Below are positions 28,995 through 37,789 of a stretch of 64,000 nt of DNA, piece by piece. Origin of the DNA: Actinoplanes sp. L3-i22 (GTDB lineage: Bacteria; Actinomycetota; Actinomycetes; Mycobacteriales; Micromonosporaceae); the NCBI RefSeq assembly GCF_019704555.1, contig NZ_AP024745.1, positions 690,501 to 754,500 of the forward strand, given 5' to 3'. The number at the start of each line of letters is the position of its first letter. Within the stretch, counting starts at the first letter, position 1. The translations under genes and the position numbers were made by a program. The notes below the pieces were generated by a model. It was not told the origin of the DNA, ran no database searches, and saw only the letters and a program-made list of their open reading frames with translations.

Positions 28995-29425
28995 TTGCCT
29001 CGGCTGCGGCCAATAACTGATCGTCGCTCCCGCGGGGACCCTTCCGACCTGAGCAGGGCGCTGGCGCGCCCAGAACGCTCAGGCCGCAAGGGCGACGTCC
29101 GTGGGTGGTCGCGGTCTACCCCACAAACCCGGAACGGCCACCGACGCTGCCTCAGTTCCGTGGGTGGTTGCGGTCTACCCCACAAACCCGGAACGGCCAC
29201 CGACGCTGCCTCAGTTCCGTGGGTGGTTGCGGTCCACCCCGAAAATCCAAACCCGCAGGCCGCGGCTGGGCCTTGACCCGGTGGCCGGCTCGCGGGGTCC
29301 TTTGAAACCGTGCCCACCCACGGACGTCGCCCTGGAGGGTCTCGCGTTCTGGGCGCCCCGCGCCCTGCGAGGCCCGGAAGGGTCCCCGCGGGAGCGACGA
29401 TCTGGACCCCGGCGGACCGAGGCAA
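28995..29425. repeat. Large imperfect inverted repeat (about 430 bp), possible mobile or structured element
   Basis: The left arm 29019-29108 and the reverse complement of the right arm 29314-29402 match over about 90 bp with roughly 15 differences. They begin GATCGTCGCTCCCGCGGGG and end ACGTCCGTGGGTGG. A further 9 bp, TTGCCTCGG, match at the outer edges (28995-29003 / 29417-29425). The interior of about 205 bp contains 59-bp tandem repeats and no gene. It lies between two converging genes, after a terminator. No target-site duplication was seen. It could be a MITE-like element or an intergenic hairpin family. Confidence 0.8.
29101..29254 (+). repeat. 59-bp tandem repeats inside the inverted-repeat element
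   Basis: Two nearly identical units (29101-29159 and 29160-29218, one difference seen) and a third partial copy (29219 to about 29254) starting GTGGGTGGTTGCGGTCCACCCC. Units are directly adjacent without spacers, so this is not a CRISPR array. Confidence 0.88.
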
Positions 29426-29447
29426 TGAAGAATTTGACCGTTAATGA

Positions 29448-30593
29448 TCAGGTGGGGATGCGATAACCGCGCTTGACCACGGTCTGGATCAGGCCCGGGA
29501 CGGACAGGCCGGCGCGCAGCCGGGCGACCGCCATCTCCACCGCGTGCTCGTCCGCGTTGCGGGGGAGGGCCTGCAACAGCGCGGCCCGGGAGAGGACGCG
29601 GCCGGGCGGCGTCGCGAGCGCGCGGAGGACCGCCATCGGGCCGGGAGCGAGCGGTCGGAGCACCCCGTCGACGACCGCGGCATGGCCGCGCAGCGTGATC
29701 GCGTGCTCGTTGACCTGCAGCGAGATCGCGCGCTTGGGGAGTTCGTCGACGAGCGTGCGGACGAGCGCGCTGAGCCGGGCCCGGCCCGGCGTGGAGACCG
29801 GGATGTCCAGCCGGCGCAGCGGCGCGGCGGTGACCGGCCCCACCCCCGCGGCCAGCACGTCCGTGCGGAGCGCGTCCAGCAGCGCATCGGAGGCCGGCCC
29901 GGCCGCCCGGAGCAGAGCCTGGACGGCCGCGGCCGAGGTGAACGTCACGGCATCGACGAGCTTGCCGACGATCAGGTCGACCAGCCGGTGCAGCGGGGCC
30001 GGGTCGGTGGGTGGCGCCCAGCGGTAGACCGGCACCTCGATCACCCGGGCGCCGGCCGCCTGCAGGGCCTCGGTGTACTCCGGCTGGCTCTCGCCGTGCA
30101 GCTGCATCGCGACGGTGAGGCCGGCGACGCCGCGGTTGGTCAGGTGGTCGACGACCTCTTCGTAGCTCTCGCCGTCCGGGGTCCACTGCTCCTGCAGGCC
30201 GGCGGTCCGGACCGCGGCGCGGGCCTTCGGGCCGCGGGCGACCAGGTAGGCGCGGCTCAGCGTGTCGCGCAGCGCGTCGGCCAGGCCCCAGCCCTCGGCG
30301 GCCTCCAGCCAGCCGCGCATGCCGATCCCGGTGTTGACCAGCACGATGTCGGGTGGGGTGTCCAGGCAGGCCCGGGTCGCGGCGCGCAGCTCGGCGTCGT
30401 CGGCGATCGGGACGATCCGCAGTGCGGGGGCCAGCACCACCCGGGCGCCACGGCTCTCCAGCAGGCCGGCCAGCTCGTCGCGGCGGCGGTCGGAGGTGAC
30501 GCCGATGGTGTAGCCGGAGAGGGCAGCGGTCGGTTCGGCCAGCGCGGCCGCGGTCAGCACCGGCCGGCGGCCCCCCGGGGTCCGGTCCGTCAT
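29448..30593 (-). CDS. HemD-like domain/winged-helix transcriptional regulator (NnaR type)
   Basis: 381 aa from the ATG at 30593. Residues of about 25-265 form a uroporphyrinogen-III synthase-like domain (GYTIGVTSDRRRDELAGLLESRGA, VNTGIGMRGWLEAAE, VDAVTFTSAAAVQALL). Residues of about 285-381 form an OmpR-type winged helix (PLAPGPMAVLRALATPPGRVLSRAALLQALP, then VEMAVARLRAGL and TVVKRGYRI). This fusion matches the Streptomyces nitrite/nitrate regulator NnaR and mycobacterial relatives, so it is more likely a regulator than a haem enzyme. No nitrate genes are nearby. A 12-bp repeat and a possible coupled small frame precede it. Confidence 0.85.
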   Translation of the reverse strand: MTDRTPGGRRPVLTAAALAEPTAALSGYTIGVTSDRRRDELAGLLESRGARVVLAPALRIVPIADDAELRAATRACLDTPPDIVLVNTGIGMRGWLEAAEGWGLADALRDTLSRAYLVARGPKARAAVRTAGLQEQWTPDGESYEEVVDHLTNRGVAGLTVAMQLHGESQPEYTEALQAAGARVIEVPVYRWAPPTDPAPLHRLVDLIVGKLVDAVTFTSAAAVQALLRAAGPASDALLDALRTDVLAAGVGPVTAAPLRRLDIPVSTPGRARLSALVRTLVDELPKRAISLQVNEHAITLRGHAAVVDGVLRPLAPGPMAVLRALATPPGRVLSRAALLQALPRNADEHAVEMAVARLRAGLSVPGLIQTVVKRGYRIPT

Positions 30594-30778
30594 CCGGGAA
30601 GGCTCCCGGTGCGGCCCGCGGAGAGGTCCTCGGTCAGGTCTTCGGTGCGGTCTTCGGTGCGGTTTTCGGTGAGGTCGAGAAGTCGCGGCGTGGCCGGGCG
30701 GTCCACCGAAGGGCACGCTCGAGAACCGTCGTCCTCAGCGTCGACCCGCTCCCATGTCACGCTTACGGTTCTCGCCAT
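30590..30778 (-). CDS. Possible small acidic protein coupled to the NnaR-like gene
   Basis: A 62-aa frame whose TGA overlaps the regulator's ATG (ATGA). It contains the repeated tetrapeptide TED(R/L) encoded by the 12-bp tandem. The start MARTVSVTWERVDAEDD has a GGAGG only one base before the ATG, a poor spacing; a GTG a few codons on is an alternative. No family is recognised. The overlap and in-phase repeats favour translation, but this could be chance. Confidence 0.3.
   Translation of the reverse strand: MARTVSVTWERVDAEDDGSRACPSVDRPATPRLLDLTENRTEDRTEDLTEDLSAGRTGSLPG
30625..30672. repeat. Four 12-bp tandem repeats upstream of the NnaR-like gene
   Basis: Units 30625-30636, 30637-30648, 30649-30660 and 30661-30672, consensus GGTCTTCGGTGC. 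They lie 32 bp before the regulator's start codon, so they are either in a small coupled frame (TEDR repeats) or in the 5' untranslated region. Confidence 0.85.
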
Positions 30779-31273
30779 GCCTCCGTCCGGGGCACGCCGC
30801 GACTTCTCCTCGCCACTCCGGCTAACCGGGGTGACGAACACCGCCAGGTCCGTCCTCAACCCTGACGGTGGTCTCTCCATGGTGCGCCCGAACCCGCCGC
30901 GCCGGCCAATACCGGGCCGCGTTGTCCGGAGTTCCGCACCGTTGGGCATGCGGGGAAGCCTGCCGCCGGTGAATTTCGGCAGAGCGTCCCATTTGTTTCG
31001 AGCCTGCTAAGAGCCATCGAGGTTGGCTTCCGGAACCCGCGGTCGGGCGAGTCCCGACACCGAGTATGCTGGATACCGTTTGAGGTCCCGCCTCGGGCCA
31101 TTCACCCAGGGGCAGCCTGTTTTGACCACGCGCCGCGCGGCCGGGTATTGTTGCCTGCTGTTGTGCGATAGCTGCGAGCGCTCCCCCTGGGGTGGTGCTT
31201 GATCGTCGTGTCGACGTCGAGTTCGACACAACCAGCGCGCGCCCCCAGACCGACGACGAGACAAGGTAATTCT
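30779..31273. other. Divergent intergenic region upstream of rplM
   Basis: About 495 bp with no supported gene; the frames crossing it are Arg/Pro-rich and lack ribosome sites. It must hold the promoter of the NnaR-like gene leftward and of rplM-rpsI rightward. No promoter with a good -35/-10 pair could be picked with confidence. Confidence 0.5.
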
Positions 31274-31717
31274 GTGCGTACGTACAGCCCGAAGCCGGGT
31301 GAAATCGAGCGTCAGTGGCACATTATCGACGCTTCTGACGTCGTTCTGGGCCGCCTGGCTACCCACACCGCGACCCTCCTGCGGGGGAAGCACAAGCCGA
31401 CGTTCGCCCCGCACATCGACACCGGCGACTTCGTGGTGATCATCAACGCCGGCAAGGTTGCCCTGACCGGCAACAAGCGGCAGACCAAGATCGCCTACCG
31501 GCACTCCGGTTACCCGGGCGGCCTGAAGCAGGTCCGCTACGAGGAGCTGCTGAGCACCCGCCCCGAGAAGGCGATCGAGCTGGCCGTCAAGGGCATGCTC
31601 CCGCACAACAAGCTGGCTGCCCAGGTCCTCAAGAAGCTGAAGGTCTACGCGGGCGCCGAGCACCCGCACGCCGCTCAGCAGCCGCAGCCGTTCGAAATCA
31701 AGCAGATCGCGCAGTGA
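31274..31717 (+). CDS. rplM: 50S ribosomal protein L13
   Basis: 147-aa early-assembling large-subunit protein. It starts at GTG 31274 with [20 protein letters not shown], the standard actinobacterial N-terminus. The core has [21 protein letters not shown] and [20 protein letters not shown]. An in-frame extension back to 31199 lacks family similarity. AAGG ribosome site. Its stop lies 20 bp before the rpsI ATG. Confidence 0.97.
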   Translation: MRTYSPKPGEIERQWHIIDASDVVLGRLATHTATLLRGKHKPTFAPHIDTGDFVVIINAGKVALTGNKRQTKIAYRHSGYPGGLKQVRYEELLSTRPEKAIELAVKGMLPHNKLAAQVLKKLKVYAGAEHPHAAQQPQPFEIKQIAQ

Positions 31718-31737
31718 GCGCGGGAGAAGGCAGCAGC

Positions 31738-32289
31738 ATGACCGACATCGTCGAGCCCGAGGCCGTCGAGACCGAGACCGCCGAAACCGCTGAGACCGTC
31801 GAGACTGTCGAAGCCGTCGAGACCGTCGAAGCCGTCGAGGAGCCCGCTGAGACGGTCGTCGAGACGCCCGCGCCGGCCCCGGTCCGCGCGCCCCGTCCCG
31901 GTGACCGCCCGATCCAGACCGTCGGCCGCCGCAAGGAGGCCATCGTCCGGGTGCGCCTCGTCCCCGGCACCGGCAAGATCACCTGCAACGGCCGTGACCT
32001 CGAGGACTACTTCCCGAGCAAGGTCCACCAGCAGCTGATCCGCGAGCCGTTCAGCACCACCGAGCGGGCCGACCAGTTCGACGTCTTCGCGAACCTGCGT
32101 GGCGGCGGCATCACCGGTCAGGCCGGTGCCCTGCGCCTGGGCATCGCCCGCGCGCTGATCACCAACGAGCCCGACGACCGCCCGGCCCTCAAGAAGGCCG
32201 GCTTCCTGACCCGTGACGCCCGGGTCAAGGAGAGCAAGAAGTACGGTCTCAAGAAGGCCCGTAAGGCCCCGCAGTACTCGAAGCGCTGA
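31738..32289 (+). CDS. rpsI: 30S ribosomal protein S9 with acidic N-terminal extension
   Basis: 183 aa from ATG 31738, with a GGGAGAAGGC site. Residues 1 to about 55 are an acidic, repetitive Glu/Thr/Val segment ([13 protein letters not shown]). The normal S9 body follows from [17 protein letters not shown] to the basic end [17 protein letters not shown], whose tail reaches the P-site tRNA. A GTG at 31714 overlapping the rplM stop is an alternative start. The extension has the look of a recently expanded repeat. Confidence 0.95.
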   Translation: MTDIVEPEAVETETAETAETVETVEAVETVEAVEEPAETVVETPAPAPVRAPRPGDRPIQTVGRRKEAIVRVRLVPGTGKITCNGRDLEDYFPSKVHQQLIREPFSTTERADQFDVFANLRGGGITGQAGALRLGIARALITNEPDDRPALKKAGFLTRDARVKESKKYGLKKARKAPQYSKR

Positions 32290-32297
32290 TTTTCCTT

Positions 32298-32348
32298 CGA
32301 CGGCCGAGTGTGCTTCCCGATTAAGTCGGGGAGTGTGCTCGGCCGTCG
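32298..32348 (+). terminator. Two-tier terminator after rpsI
   Basis: Outer stem of 11 bp (32298-32308 with 32338-32348) and inner stem of 8 bp (32313-32320 with 32326-32333, one G-U). It starts 8 nt after the rpsI stop. Confidence 0.85.
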
Positions 32349-32469
32349 TGGTTTCTGCACCTTGGTTTTGTGACACCCCCCTCCCCCCAACTAGCCGTTC
32401 CGGTACTCCTGCCCTGGCCAGAGTTGTTGCACGCTAGAGGGCACGTGTCACCGGCGAAAGGAAGCCGCC

Positions 32470-33825
32470 ATGGGGCGACTCTTCGGCACCGACGGCGTTC
32501 GCGGTCTCGCGAACGGCGATCTCCTCACCCCGGAACTGGCCCTCGCGGTCGCCGTCGCGGCGGCCCGGGTCCTGGTCGAGACCGACAGCAGCCACCAGCC
32601 GCTCGCGATCGTGGGCCGGGACCCGCGGGCCAGCGGCGAGATGCTGGAAGCGGCGGTCGTCGCGGGTCTGACCAGTGCGGGAGCCAACGTGGTCCGGGTC
32701 GGCGTGCTGCCGACCCCCGCGGTCGCGTACCTGGTGGGGCAGACCGGCGCCGATCTGGGTGTGATGCTGTCGGCGTCGCACAACCCCATGCCGGACAACG
32801 GCATCAAGCTCTTCGCCGCCGGTGGCCAGAAGCTGCCGGACGAGCTGGAGGAGCGGATCGAGAAGGCGATCGAGGACGGGCACGGCCAGGTCGGCCGCCC
32901 CACCGGCGCCAGCATCGGGCGGGTCCACGACCTGCTGGACGGTGCCGAGCACTACATCAAGCACCTGATCGAGTCGCTCCCGCACCCGCTCGCCGGCATC
33001 AAGGTCGTGGTGGACTGCGCGAACGGCGCGGCCAGCGAGGTCGGCCCGGTGGCGTACCGGGAGGCCGGCGCCGAGGTGATCGCGATCCACGCCGAGCCGG
33101 ACGGGCTGAACATCAACGAGGAGTGCGGCTCCACGCACCTCGACAAGGTCCGGGACGCGGTCCTGGCCGAGGGCGCCGACCTGGGCCTGGCCCACGACGG
33201 CGACGCCGACCGCTGCCTGGCCGTCACCGCCGCCGGGGACGTGGTGGACGGCGACCAGATCATGGCGATCCTGGCGCTGGCCATGCGCGACGCCGGCACG
33301 CTGACCGACGACACCCTGGTCGCGACCGTGATGAGCAACCTGGGCCTGCGGATCGCGATGAAGCAGTCCGGGGTCAAGCTGATCGAGACCAAGGTCGGCG
33401 ACCGCTACGTGCTGGAGCACCTGCAGGGCCACGGGCTGGCGCTGGGCGGCGAGCAGAGCGGGCACATCGTGATGCCGGCGTTCGCCACCACCGGCGACGG
33501 CGTGCTGACCGGCCTGCACCTGATGGCGCAGCTCGCGTCGAGCGGCAAGTCGCTCGCCGACCTGGCCGCCGTGGTGCACAAGCTGCCCCAGGTGCTGATC
33601 AACGTGCCGGTCGGCGACCGGGATGCCGGGGCGGCCGCGCCGACTGTGCAGGCCGCCGTCGCGCTGGCCGAGGCGGAGCTGGGCGAGACCGGGCGGGTGC
33701 TGCTGCGCCCCTCCGGGACCGAGCCGCTGGTCCGGGTGATGGTCGAGGCCGCCACCGAGGAGCAGGCCCGCGGCGTCGCCGAGCGGATCGCGGACGAGGT
33801 GCGGTCGGCCAGCCCGGCCGTCTGA
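32470..33825 (+). CDS. glmM: Phosphoglucosamine mutase
   Basis: 451 aa. Interconverts glucosamine-6-P and glucosamine-1-P for UDP-GlcNAc and peptidoglycan synthesis. [12 protein letters not shown] start, phosphoserine loop [11 protein letters not shown] with Ser103, metal loop [10 protein letters not shown], sugar-binding GGEQSGH and the C-terminal phosphate-binding [19 protein letters not shown] site before the ATG. glmS, the preceding step, lies 2 kb downstream after two minus-strand genes. Confidence 0.97.
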   Translation: MGRLFGTDGVRGLANGDLLTPELALAVAVAAARVLVETDSSHQPLAIVGRDPRASGEMLEAAVVAGLTSAGANVVRVGVLPTPAVAYLVGQTGADLGVMLSASHNPMPDNGIKLFAAGGQKLPDELEERIEKAIEDGHGQVGRPTGASIGRVHDLLDGAEHYIKHLIESLPHPLAGIKVVVDCANGAASEVGPVAYREAGAEVIAIHAEPDGLNINEECGSTHLDKVRDAVLAEGADLGLAHDGDADRCLAVTAAGDVVDGDQIMAILALAMRDAGTLTDDTLVATVMSNLGLRIAMKQSGVKLIETKVGDRYVLEHLQGHGLALGGEQSGHIVMPAFATTGDGVLTGLHLMAQLASSGKSLADLAAVVHKLPQVLINVPVGDRDAGAAAPTVQAAVALAEAELGETGRVLLRPSGTEPLVRVMVEAATEEQARGVAERIADEVRSASPAV

Positions 33826-33831
33826 CGCCGG

Positions 33832-34995
33832 CTACAGCGCCTTGAGGCGGTCGGCCGCCTGGTCGATCACCTCGGGGCGCTTGCAGAACGCGAACCGGAT
33901 CAGGTGCCGCCCGGCCTCCTGATGGTCGTAGAAGACCTGGGTCGGCACCGCCACCACCCCGCACCGGCCGGGCAGCTCGCGGCAGAACTCGACGCCGTCG
34001 GTCCCGCCCAGCGGCCGGATGTCGGCGGTCACGAAGTACGTCCCCTCGGGCCGCAGCACGCCGAACCCGGCCGCGGTGAGCCCGTCCACCAGCCGGTCCC
34101 GGTTCGCCCGCAGACCGGCCGTGAAGCCGCTGAAATACGCCTCCGGCAGGGCCAGGGCGACCGCCACGGCCGGCTGCAGGGGTGACGCGTTCACGAACGT
34201 CAGGAACTGCTTCACCCGCTGCACCGCGGAGACCAGCGGGGCCGGGCCGGTCGCCCAGCCGACCTTCCAGCCGGTGCAGGAGAACGTCTTGCCGGCCGAC
34301 GAGATGCGCAGCGTGCGCTCGGCCATCCCGGGCAGGGACGCCAGCGGGGTGTGCACGCTGTCGAAGACCAGGTGCTCGTAGACCTCGTCGGTGACCGCCC
34401 AGGTGTCGTGCTCCCGGCACAGCTCGGCGATCAGCGCCAGCTCCGCCGGGGTGAAGACCTTGCCGGTCGGGTTGTGCGGGGTGTTCAGCAGCACCAGCCG
34501 GGTGCGCGGGCCGAACGCCGAGCGCAGCTCCGCCTCGTCGAACTCGTACCGCCCGTCGGCGCCGGGGCGCAGCGTCACCGGCCGCCGGACCGCGCCGGCC
34601 AGGGTGATCGAGGCCGCGTAGGAGTCGTAGTACGGCTCGAAGCAGACCACCTCGTCGCCGGGCTCGCAGAGGGCCAGGATCGCCGCCGCGATCGCCTCGG
34701 TGGCGCCGGCGGTGACCACCACCTCGGTGTCCGGATCCCGGGTCAGGCCCCAGAAGCGCTGCTCGTGCCCGGCGATCGCGTGCCGCAGGGCCGGGATGCC
34801 GGGCAGCGGTGGGTACTGGTTCGCCCCGCTCGCCAGCGCCTGCGCGGCGGCGGCCAGCATCTCCGGTGGGCCGTCGGTGTCCGGGAAGCCCTGGCCGAGG
34901 TTGACCGCGCCGGTCCGGGCGGCGAGCGCGGACATCTCGGCGAAGATCGTGGTCCCGAACGGGCGCATCCGCTCGACCAACGGGTCCGTGCGCAC
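33832..34995 (-). CDS. PLP-dependent class I/II aminotransferase (DapC/YbdL-like)
   Basis: 387 aa from GTG 34995 (AGGGAG site). Fold type I transaminase: NLGQGFPDTDGP, TAGATEAIAAAIL, NTPHNPTGKVF, WAVTDEVYEHL and the Schiff-base lysine in SSAGKTFSCTGWKVGW, with C-terminal RFAFCK binding the carboxylate. The closest known types are N-succinyldiaminopimelate aminotransferase of actinobacteria and the methionine/kynurenine aminotransferase group. Substrate cannot be told from the sequence. It converges on glmM with 6 bp between the stops. Confidence 0.92.
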   Translation of the reverse strand: MRTDPLVERMRPFGTTIFAEMSALAARTGAVNLGQGFPDTDGPPEMLAAAAQALASGANQYPPLPGIPALRHAIAGHEQRFWGLTRDPDTEVVVTAGATEAIAAAILALCEPGDEVVCFEPYYDSYAASITLAGAVRRPVTLRPGADGRYEFDEAELRSAFGPRTRLVLLNTPHNPTGKVFTPAELALIAELCREHDTWAVTDEVYEHLVFDSVHTPLASLPGMAERTLRISSAGKTFSCTGWKVGWATGPAPLVSAVQRVKQFLTFVNASPLQPAVAVALALPEAYFSGFTAGLRANRDRLVDGLTAAGFGVLRPEGTYFVTADIRPLGGTDGVEFCRELPGRCGVVAVPTQVFYDHQEAGRHLIRFAFCKRPEVIDQAADRLKAL

Positions 34996-35005
34996 AGCAC
35001 TCCCT

Positions 35006-35075
35006 CTAGTTGAAGGTGACCTCGTCGCAGGTCGCGGAGGCTAGTTGAAGGTGACCTTGTTGCAGGTGGCGGTGG
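35006..35075 (-). repeat. Duplicated 3' end of the MmpS-like gene (35-bp direct repeat)
   Basis: Copies 35006-35040 and 35041-35075 match at 31 of 35 bases and start CTAGTTGAAGGTGACC on the plus strand. Each contains the terminal codons KVTFN/EVTFN and a TAG. Only the first TAG on the minus strand (35041-35043) is used; the second copy is untranslated. Confidence 0.9.
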
Positions 35076-35721
35076 CGCCGACCCCCGACGCGGTGTGCTC
35101 GGACACCACCTTGCCGTCGATCGTCGCCCGGCAGGTGATGCTGCCGTCCTCCAGGGACGTGCGCAGCGCCGACACCGAGGCGAACGACAGCCCCTCCATG
35201 GTCACCGACAGCTTCCACGGCAGTTTCGCGTCATTGACCGTCTTGGGCAGGCCGCCGAGCTTTTCGGTGTAGATGACGGTCGCCGGTCCGTCGCCGGTCA
35301 CCTCGTACTTCACGGTGATCTTCGCGCCGCTGTCGATGCCCGGCAGGTTCGGCACGTCGGTCGGCAGGGCGGTCGGCACCCCCGTCGGCAGACCGGTCGG
35401 GATCTGCTGCGCGGCGGCCTTGGCCTTGTCGGTGGCCCGCTGGATCAGCAGCACGCTGGTGGTCACCACCCCGCCGCAGAGCAGCAGCGTGACGGCCAGG
35501 ACCAGGGCGATCAGCGGGACGTTGCTGCGGCGCGGGGGCGGCGGGCCGTAACCGGGGTGGCCGGGCGGCGGGCCGTAGCCGGGCGGGCCCGGCGGCGGTC
35601 CATAGGGACTCTGTGGGCCATAACCAGGCGGGGCATAGCCGACCGGGGGAAACTCCGAGGTGGGCGGATAGTCCGGAGACGGCTCGGAGGGCGGCCACGA
35701 CGGGTCGCGCTGATCGCTCAT
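35041..35721 (-). CDS. MmpS-like membrane-anchored protein
   Basis: 226 aa. Residues 1 to about 65 are a Pro/Gly/Tyr-rich cytoplasmic region (GYGPPPGHPGYGPPPP repeats). A membrane segment follows (NVPLIALVLAVTLLLCGGVV), a Pro/Thr linker (GLPTGVPTALPTDVP) and an extracytoplasmic beta domain (KITVKYEVTGDGPATVIYTEKLG, then SITCRATIDGKVV) like MmpS. MmpS proteins assist MmpL lipid exporters in mycobacteria, but no MmpL is nearby, so the role is open. It ends CNKVTFN, duplicated downstream. Confidence 0.82.
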   Translation of the reverse strand: MSDQRDPSWPPSEPSPDYPPTSEFPPVGYAPPGYGPQSPYGPPPGPPGYGPPPGHPGYGPPPPRRSNVPLIALVLAVTLLLCGGVVTTSVLLIQRATDKAKAAAQQIPTGLPTGVPTALPTDVPNLPGIDSGAKITVKYEVTGDGPATVIYTEKLGGLPKTVNDAKLPWKLSVTMEGLSFASVSALRTSLEDGSITCRATIDGKVVSEHTASGVGATATCNKVTFN

Positions 35722-35879
35722 CTCATTCCTCCCGGTGGAGCCCCTGGTGAGGCCGATGCTGACGGTACGCCACCGGGGCGAGCTCCCCCTATCCGGTCTA
35801 TGTTTCCGATCACGTAAGATGCTCGTAAGAGTGCTTCTCGAGCATGACGTTTGCGCGAAAGTCGGCTACGCTGCCCGGC

Positions 35880-37763
35880 ATGTGTGGGATCGTGGGTTAC
35901 GTAGGCAATCGCCCGGCATTGAGCATCGTCCTCGATGGCCTCCGCCGGCTGGAGTACCGCGGATATGACTCCGCCGGCATCGCCGTCATCGACGACGGTG
36001 CGGTGCACACCGAGAAGCGGGCCGGCAAGCTCGCCAACCTGGAGAAGGCGCTGGCCGAGCGTGCCGCGGGCGGCATCGCCGCCGGGCGGACCGGCATCGG
36101 GCACACCCGGTGGGCCACCCACGGCGGGCCGACCGACCGCAACGCCCACCCGCACCTCTCCGCCGACGGCCGGGTCGCGGTCATCCACAACGGCATCATC
36201 GAGAACTTCTCCCGGCTGCGCGCCGAGCTCGAGGCGGACGGCATCGAGTTCCGCAGCGACACCGACACCGAGTGCGCGGCGCACCTGCTCGCGGCCGAGA
36301 TGCGCGCGCTGCGTGCGGCCGGCGGCGAGGACGGCCCGGCGCTGCTGGCCGAGGGCATGCGGCGCGTCGTGCGCCGGCTGGAGGGCGCGTTCACGCTGCT
36401 CGCGATCGACGTCGACGTGCCCGACGCGGTGATCGCCGCGCGGCGCAACTCGCCGCTCGTGGTCGGGCGCGGCGACGGGGAGTACTTCCTGGCCAGCGAC
36501 GTCTCGGCGTTCATCGAGCACACCCGCGAGGCGGTCGAGCTCGGGCAGGACCAGGTCGTCCTGATCACGCCGGCCGGCATCGAGATCACCGACTTCGACG
36601 GCGCCCCGGCCACCGGCAAGGAGTTCCATGTCGACTGGGACCTGTCGGCCGCCGAGAAGGGTGGCTACGAGTACTTCATGCTCAAGGAGATCGCCGAGCA
36701 GCCGCAGGCGATCGCGGACACCCTGCTCGGCCGGCTCAGCGACCGCGGCGAGATCATCCTGGACGAGGTCCGGCTCACCGACCAGGACCTGCGGGACGTG
36801 GACAAGGTGTTCATCGTGGCCTGCGGCACGTCGTACCACGCCGGGATGGTCGCCAAGTACGCCATCGAGCACTGGGTGCGGATCCCCTGCGAGGTCGAGC
36901 TGGCCAGCGAGTTCCGCTACCGCGACCCGATCCTGGACCGCTCCACCCTGGTGATCGTGATCAGCCAGTCCGGCGAGACGATGGACACGCTGATGGCGCT
37001 GCGGCACGCCAAGGAGCAGAAGGCCCGGGTGCTGGCGATCTGCAACACCAACGGCTCCACCATCCCGCGCGAGTCGGACGCCGTGCTCTACACCCACGGC
37101 GGCCCGGAGATCGCGGTCGCCTCGACCAAGGCCTTCCTCACCCAGCTGGTCGCCTGTTACCTGATCGGCCTGCACCTGGCCCAGATCCGCGGCGTGATGT
37201 ACGCCGACGAGGTCGCCGCCGTGGTCGAGAAGCTGCAGGCCACCCCGGACAGCCTGCGGACCCTGCTGGCCGGCATGGAGGAGGTCCGGGCGCTGGCCCG
37301 CGACCTGCGGACCGCCTCGACGATCCTGTTCATCGGGCGGCACGTCGGCTTCCCGGTGGCCCTGGAGGGCGCGCTCAAGCTCAAGGAGCTCGCCTACATG
37401 CACGCCGAGGGCTTCGCCGCCGGTGAGCTCAAGCACGGCCCGATCTCGCTGATCGACGAGGGCACCCCGGTGGTCTGCGTGGTGCCGTCCCCGGCCGGCC
37501 GGGGCGTCATGCGGGACAAGGTCGTCTCCAACATCCAGGAGGTCCGCGCCCGCGGCGCCCGGACCATCGTGATCGCCGAGGAGGGTGACGACGACGTCCG
37601 CGCGTTCGCCGATCACCTGATCACCGTGCCGCCGACGCCGACGCTGCTCGCGCCGCTGATGACGACCGTGCCGCTGCAGATCCTGGCCTGCGAGATCGCC
37701 GCCGCCCGCGGCAACGACGTGGACCAGCCGCGCAACCTGGCCAAGTCGGTCACCGTCGAGTAG
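35880..37763 (+). CDS. glmS: Glutamine-fructose-6-phosphate aminotransferase
   Basis: 627 aa. Makes glucosamine-6-P from fructose-6-P and glutamine, the entry step to amino sugars. The nucleophile Cys2 opens the GATase domain (MCGIVGYVG, then GHTRWATHGGPTDRNAHPH, residues 1 to about 215). Two SIS domains follow (CGTSYHAGMVAKY ... SQSGETMDT; RHVGFPVALEGALKLKE). The end NDVDQPRNLAKSVTVE is canonical. The ATG at 35880 is required by Cys2. A TACGCT -10 box (35867-35872) ends 7 nt before it with no Shine-Dalgarno site, so it is probably leaderless. Confidence 0.98.
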   Translation: MCGIVGYVGNRPALSIVLDGLRRLEYRGYDSAGIAVIDDGAVHTEKRAGKLANLEKALAERAAGGIAAGRTGIGHTRWATHGGPTDRNAHPHLSADGRVAVIHNGIIENFSRLRAELEADGIEFRSDTDTECAAHLLAAEMRALRAAGGEDGPALLAEGMRRVVRRLEGAFTLLAIDVDVPDAVIAARRNSPLVVGRGDGEYFLASDVSAFIEHTREAVELGQDQVVLITPAGIEITDFDGAPATGKEFHVDWDLSAAEKGGYEYFMLKEIAEQPQAIADTLLGRLSDRGEIILDEVRLTDQDLRDVDKVFIVACGTSYHAGMVAKYAIEHWVRIPCEVELASEFRYRDPILDRSTLVIVISQSGETMDTLMALRHAKEQKARVLAICNTNGSTIPRESDAVLYTHGGPEIAVASTKAFLTQLVACYLIGLHLAQIRGVMYADEVAAVVEKLQATPDSLRTLLAGMEEVRALARDLRTASTILFIGRHVGFPVALEGALKLKELAYMHAEGFAAGELKHGPISLIDEGTPVVCVVPSPAGRGVMRDKVVSNIQEVRARGARTIVIAEEGDDDVRAFADHLITVPPTPTLLAPLMTTVPLQILACEIAAARGNDVDQPRNLAKSVTVE

Positions 37764-37789
37764 TCCGCCGCCGAGTTGTCCGGCGGCCC

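Noticed and set aside
29101..29254. Possible CRISPR array
   Set aside because: Repeats are 59 bp, contiguous, with no spacers and no cas genes.
29448..30593. Genuine uroporphyrinogen-III synthase (HemD)
   Set aside because: C-terminal winged-helix domain and absence of other haem genes favour an NnaR-type regulator.
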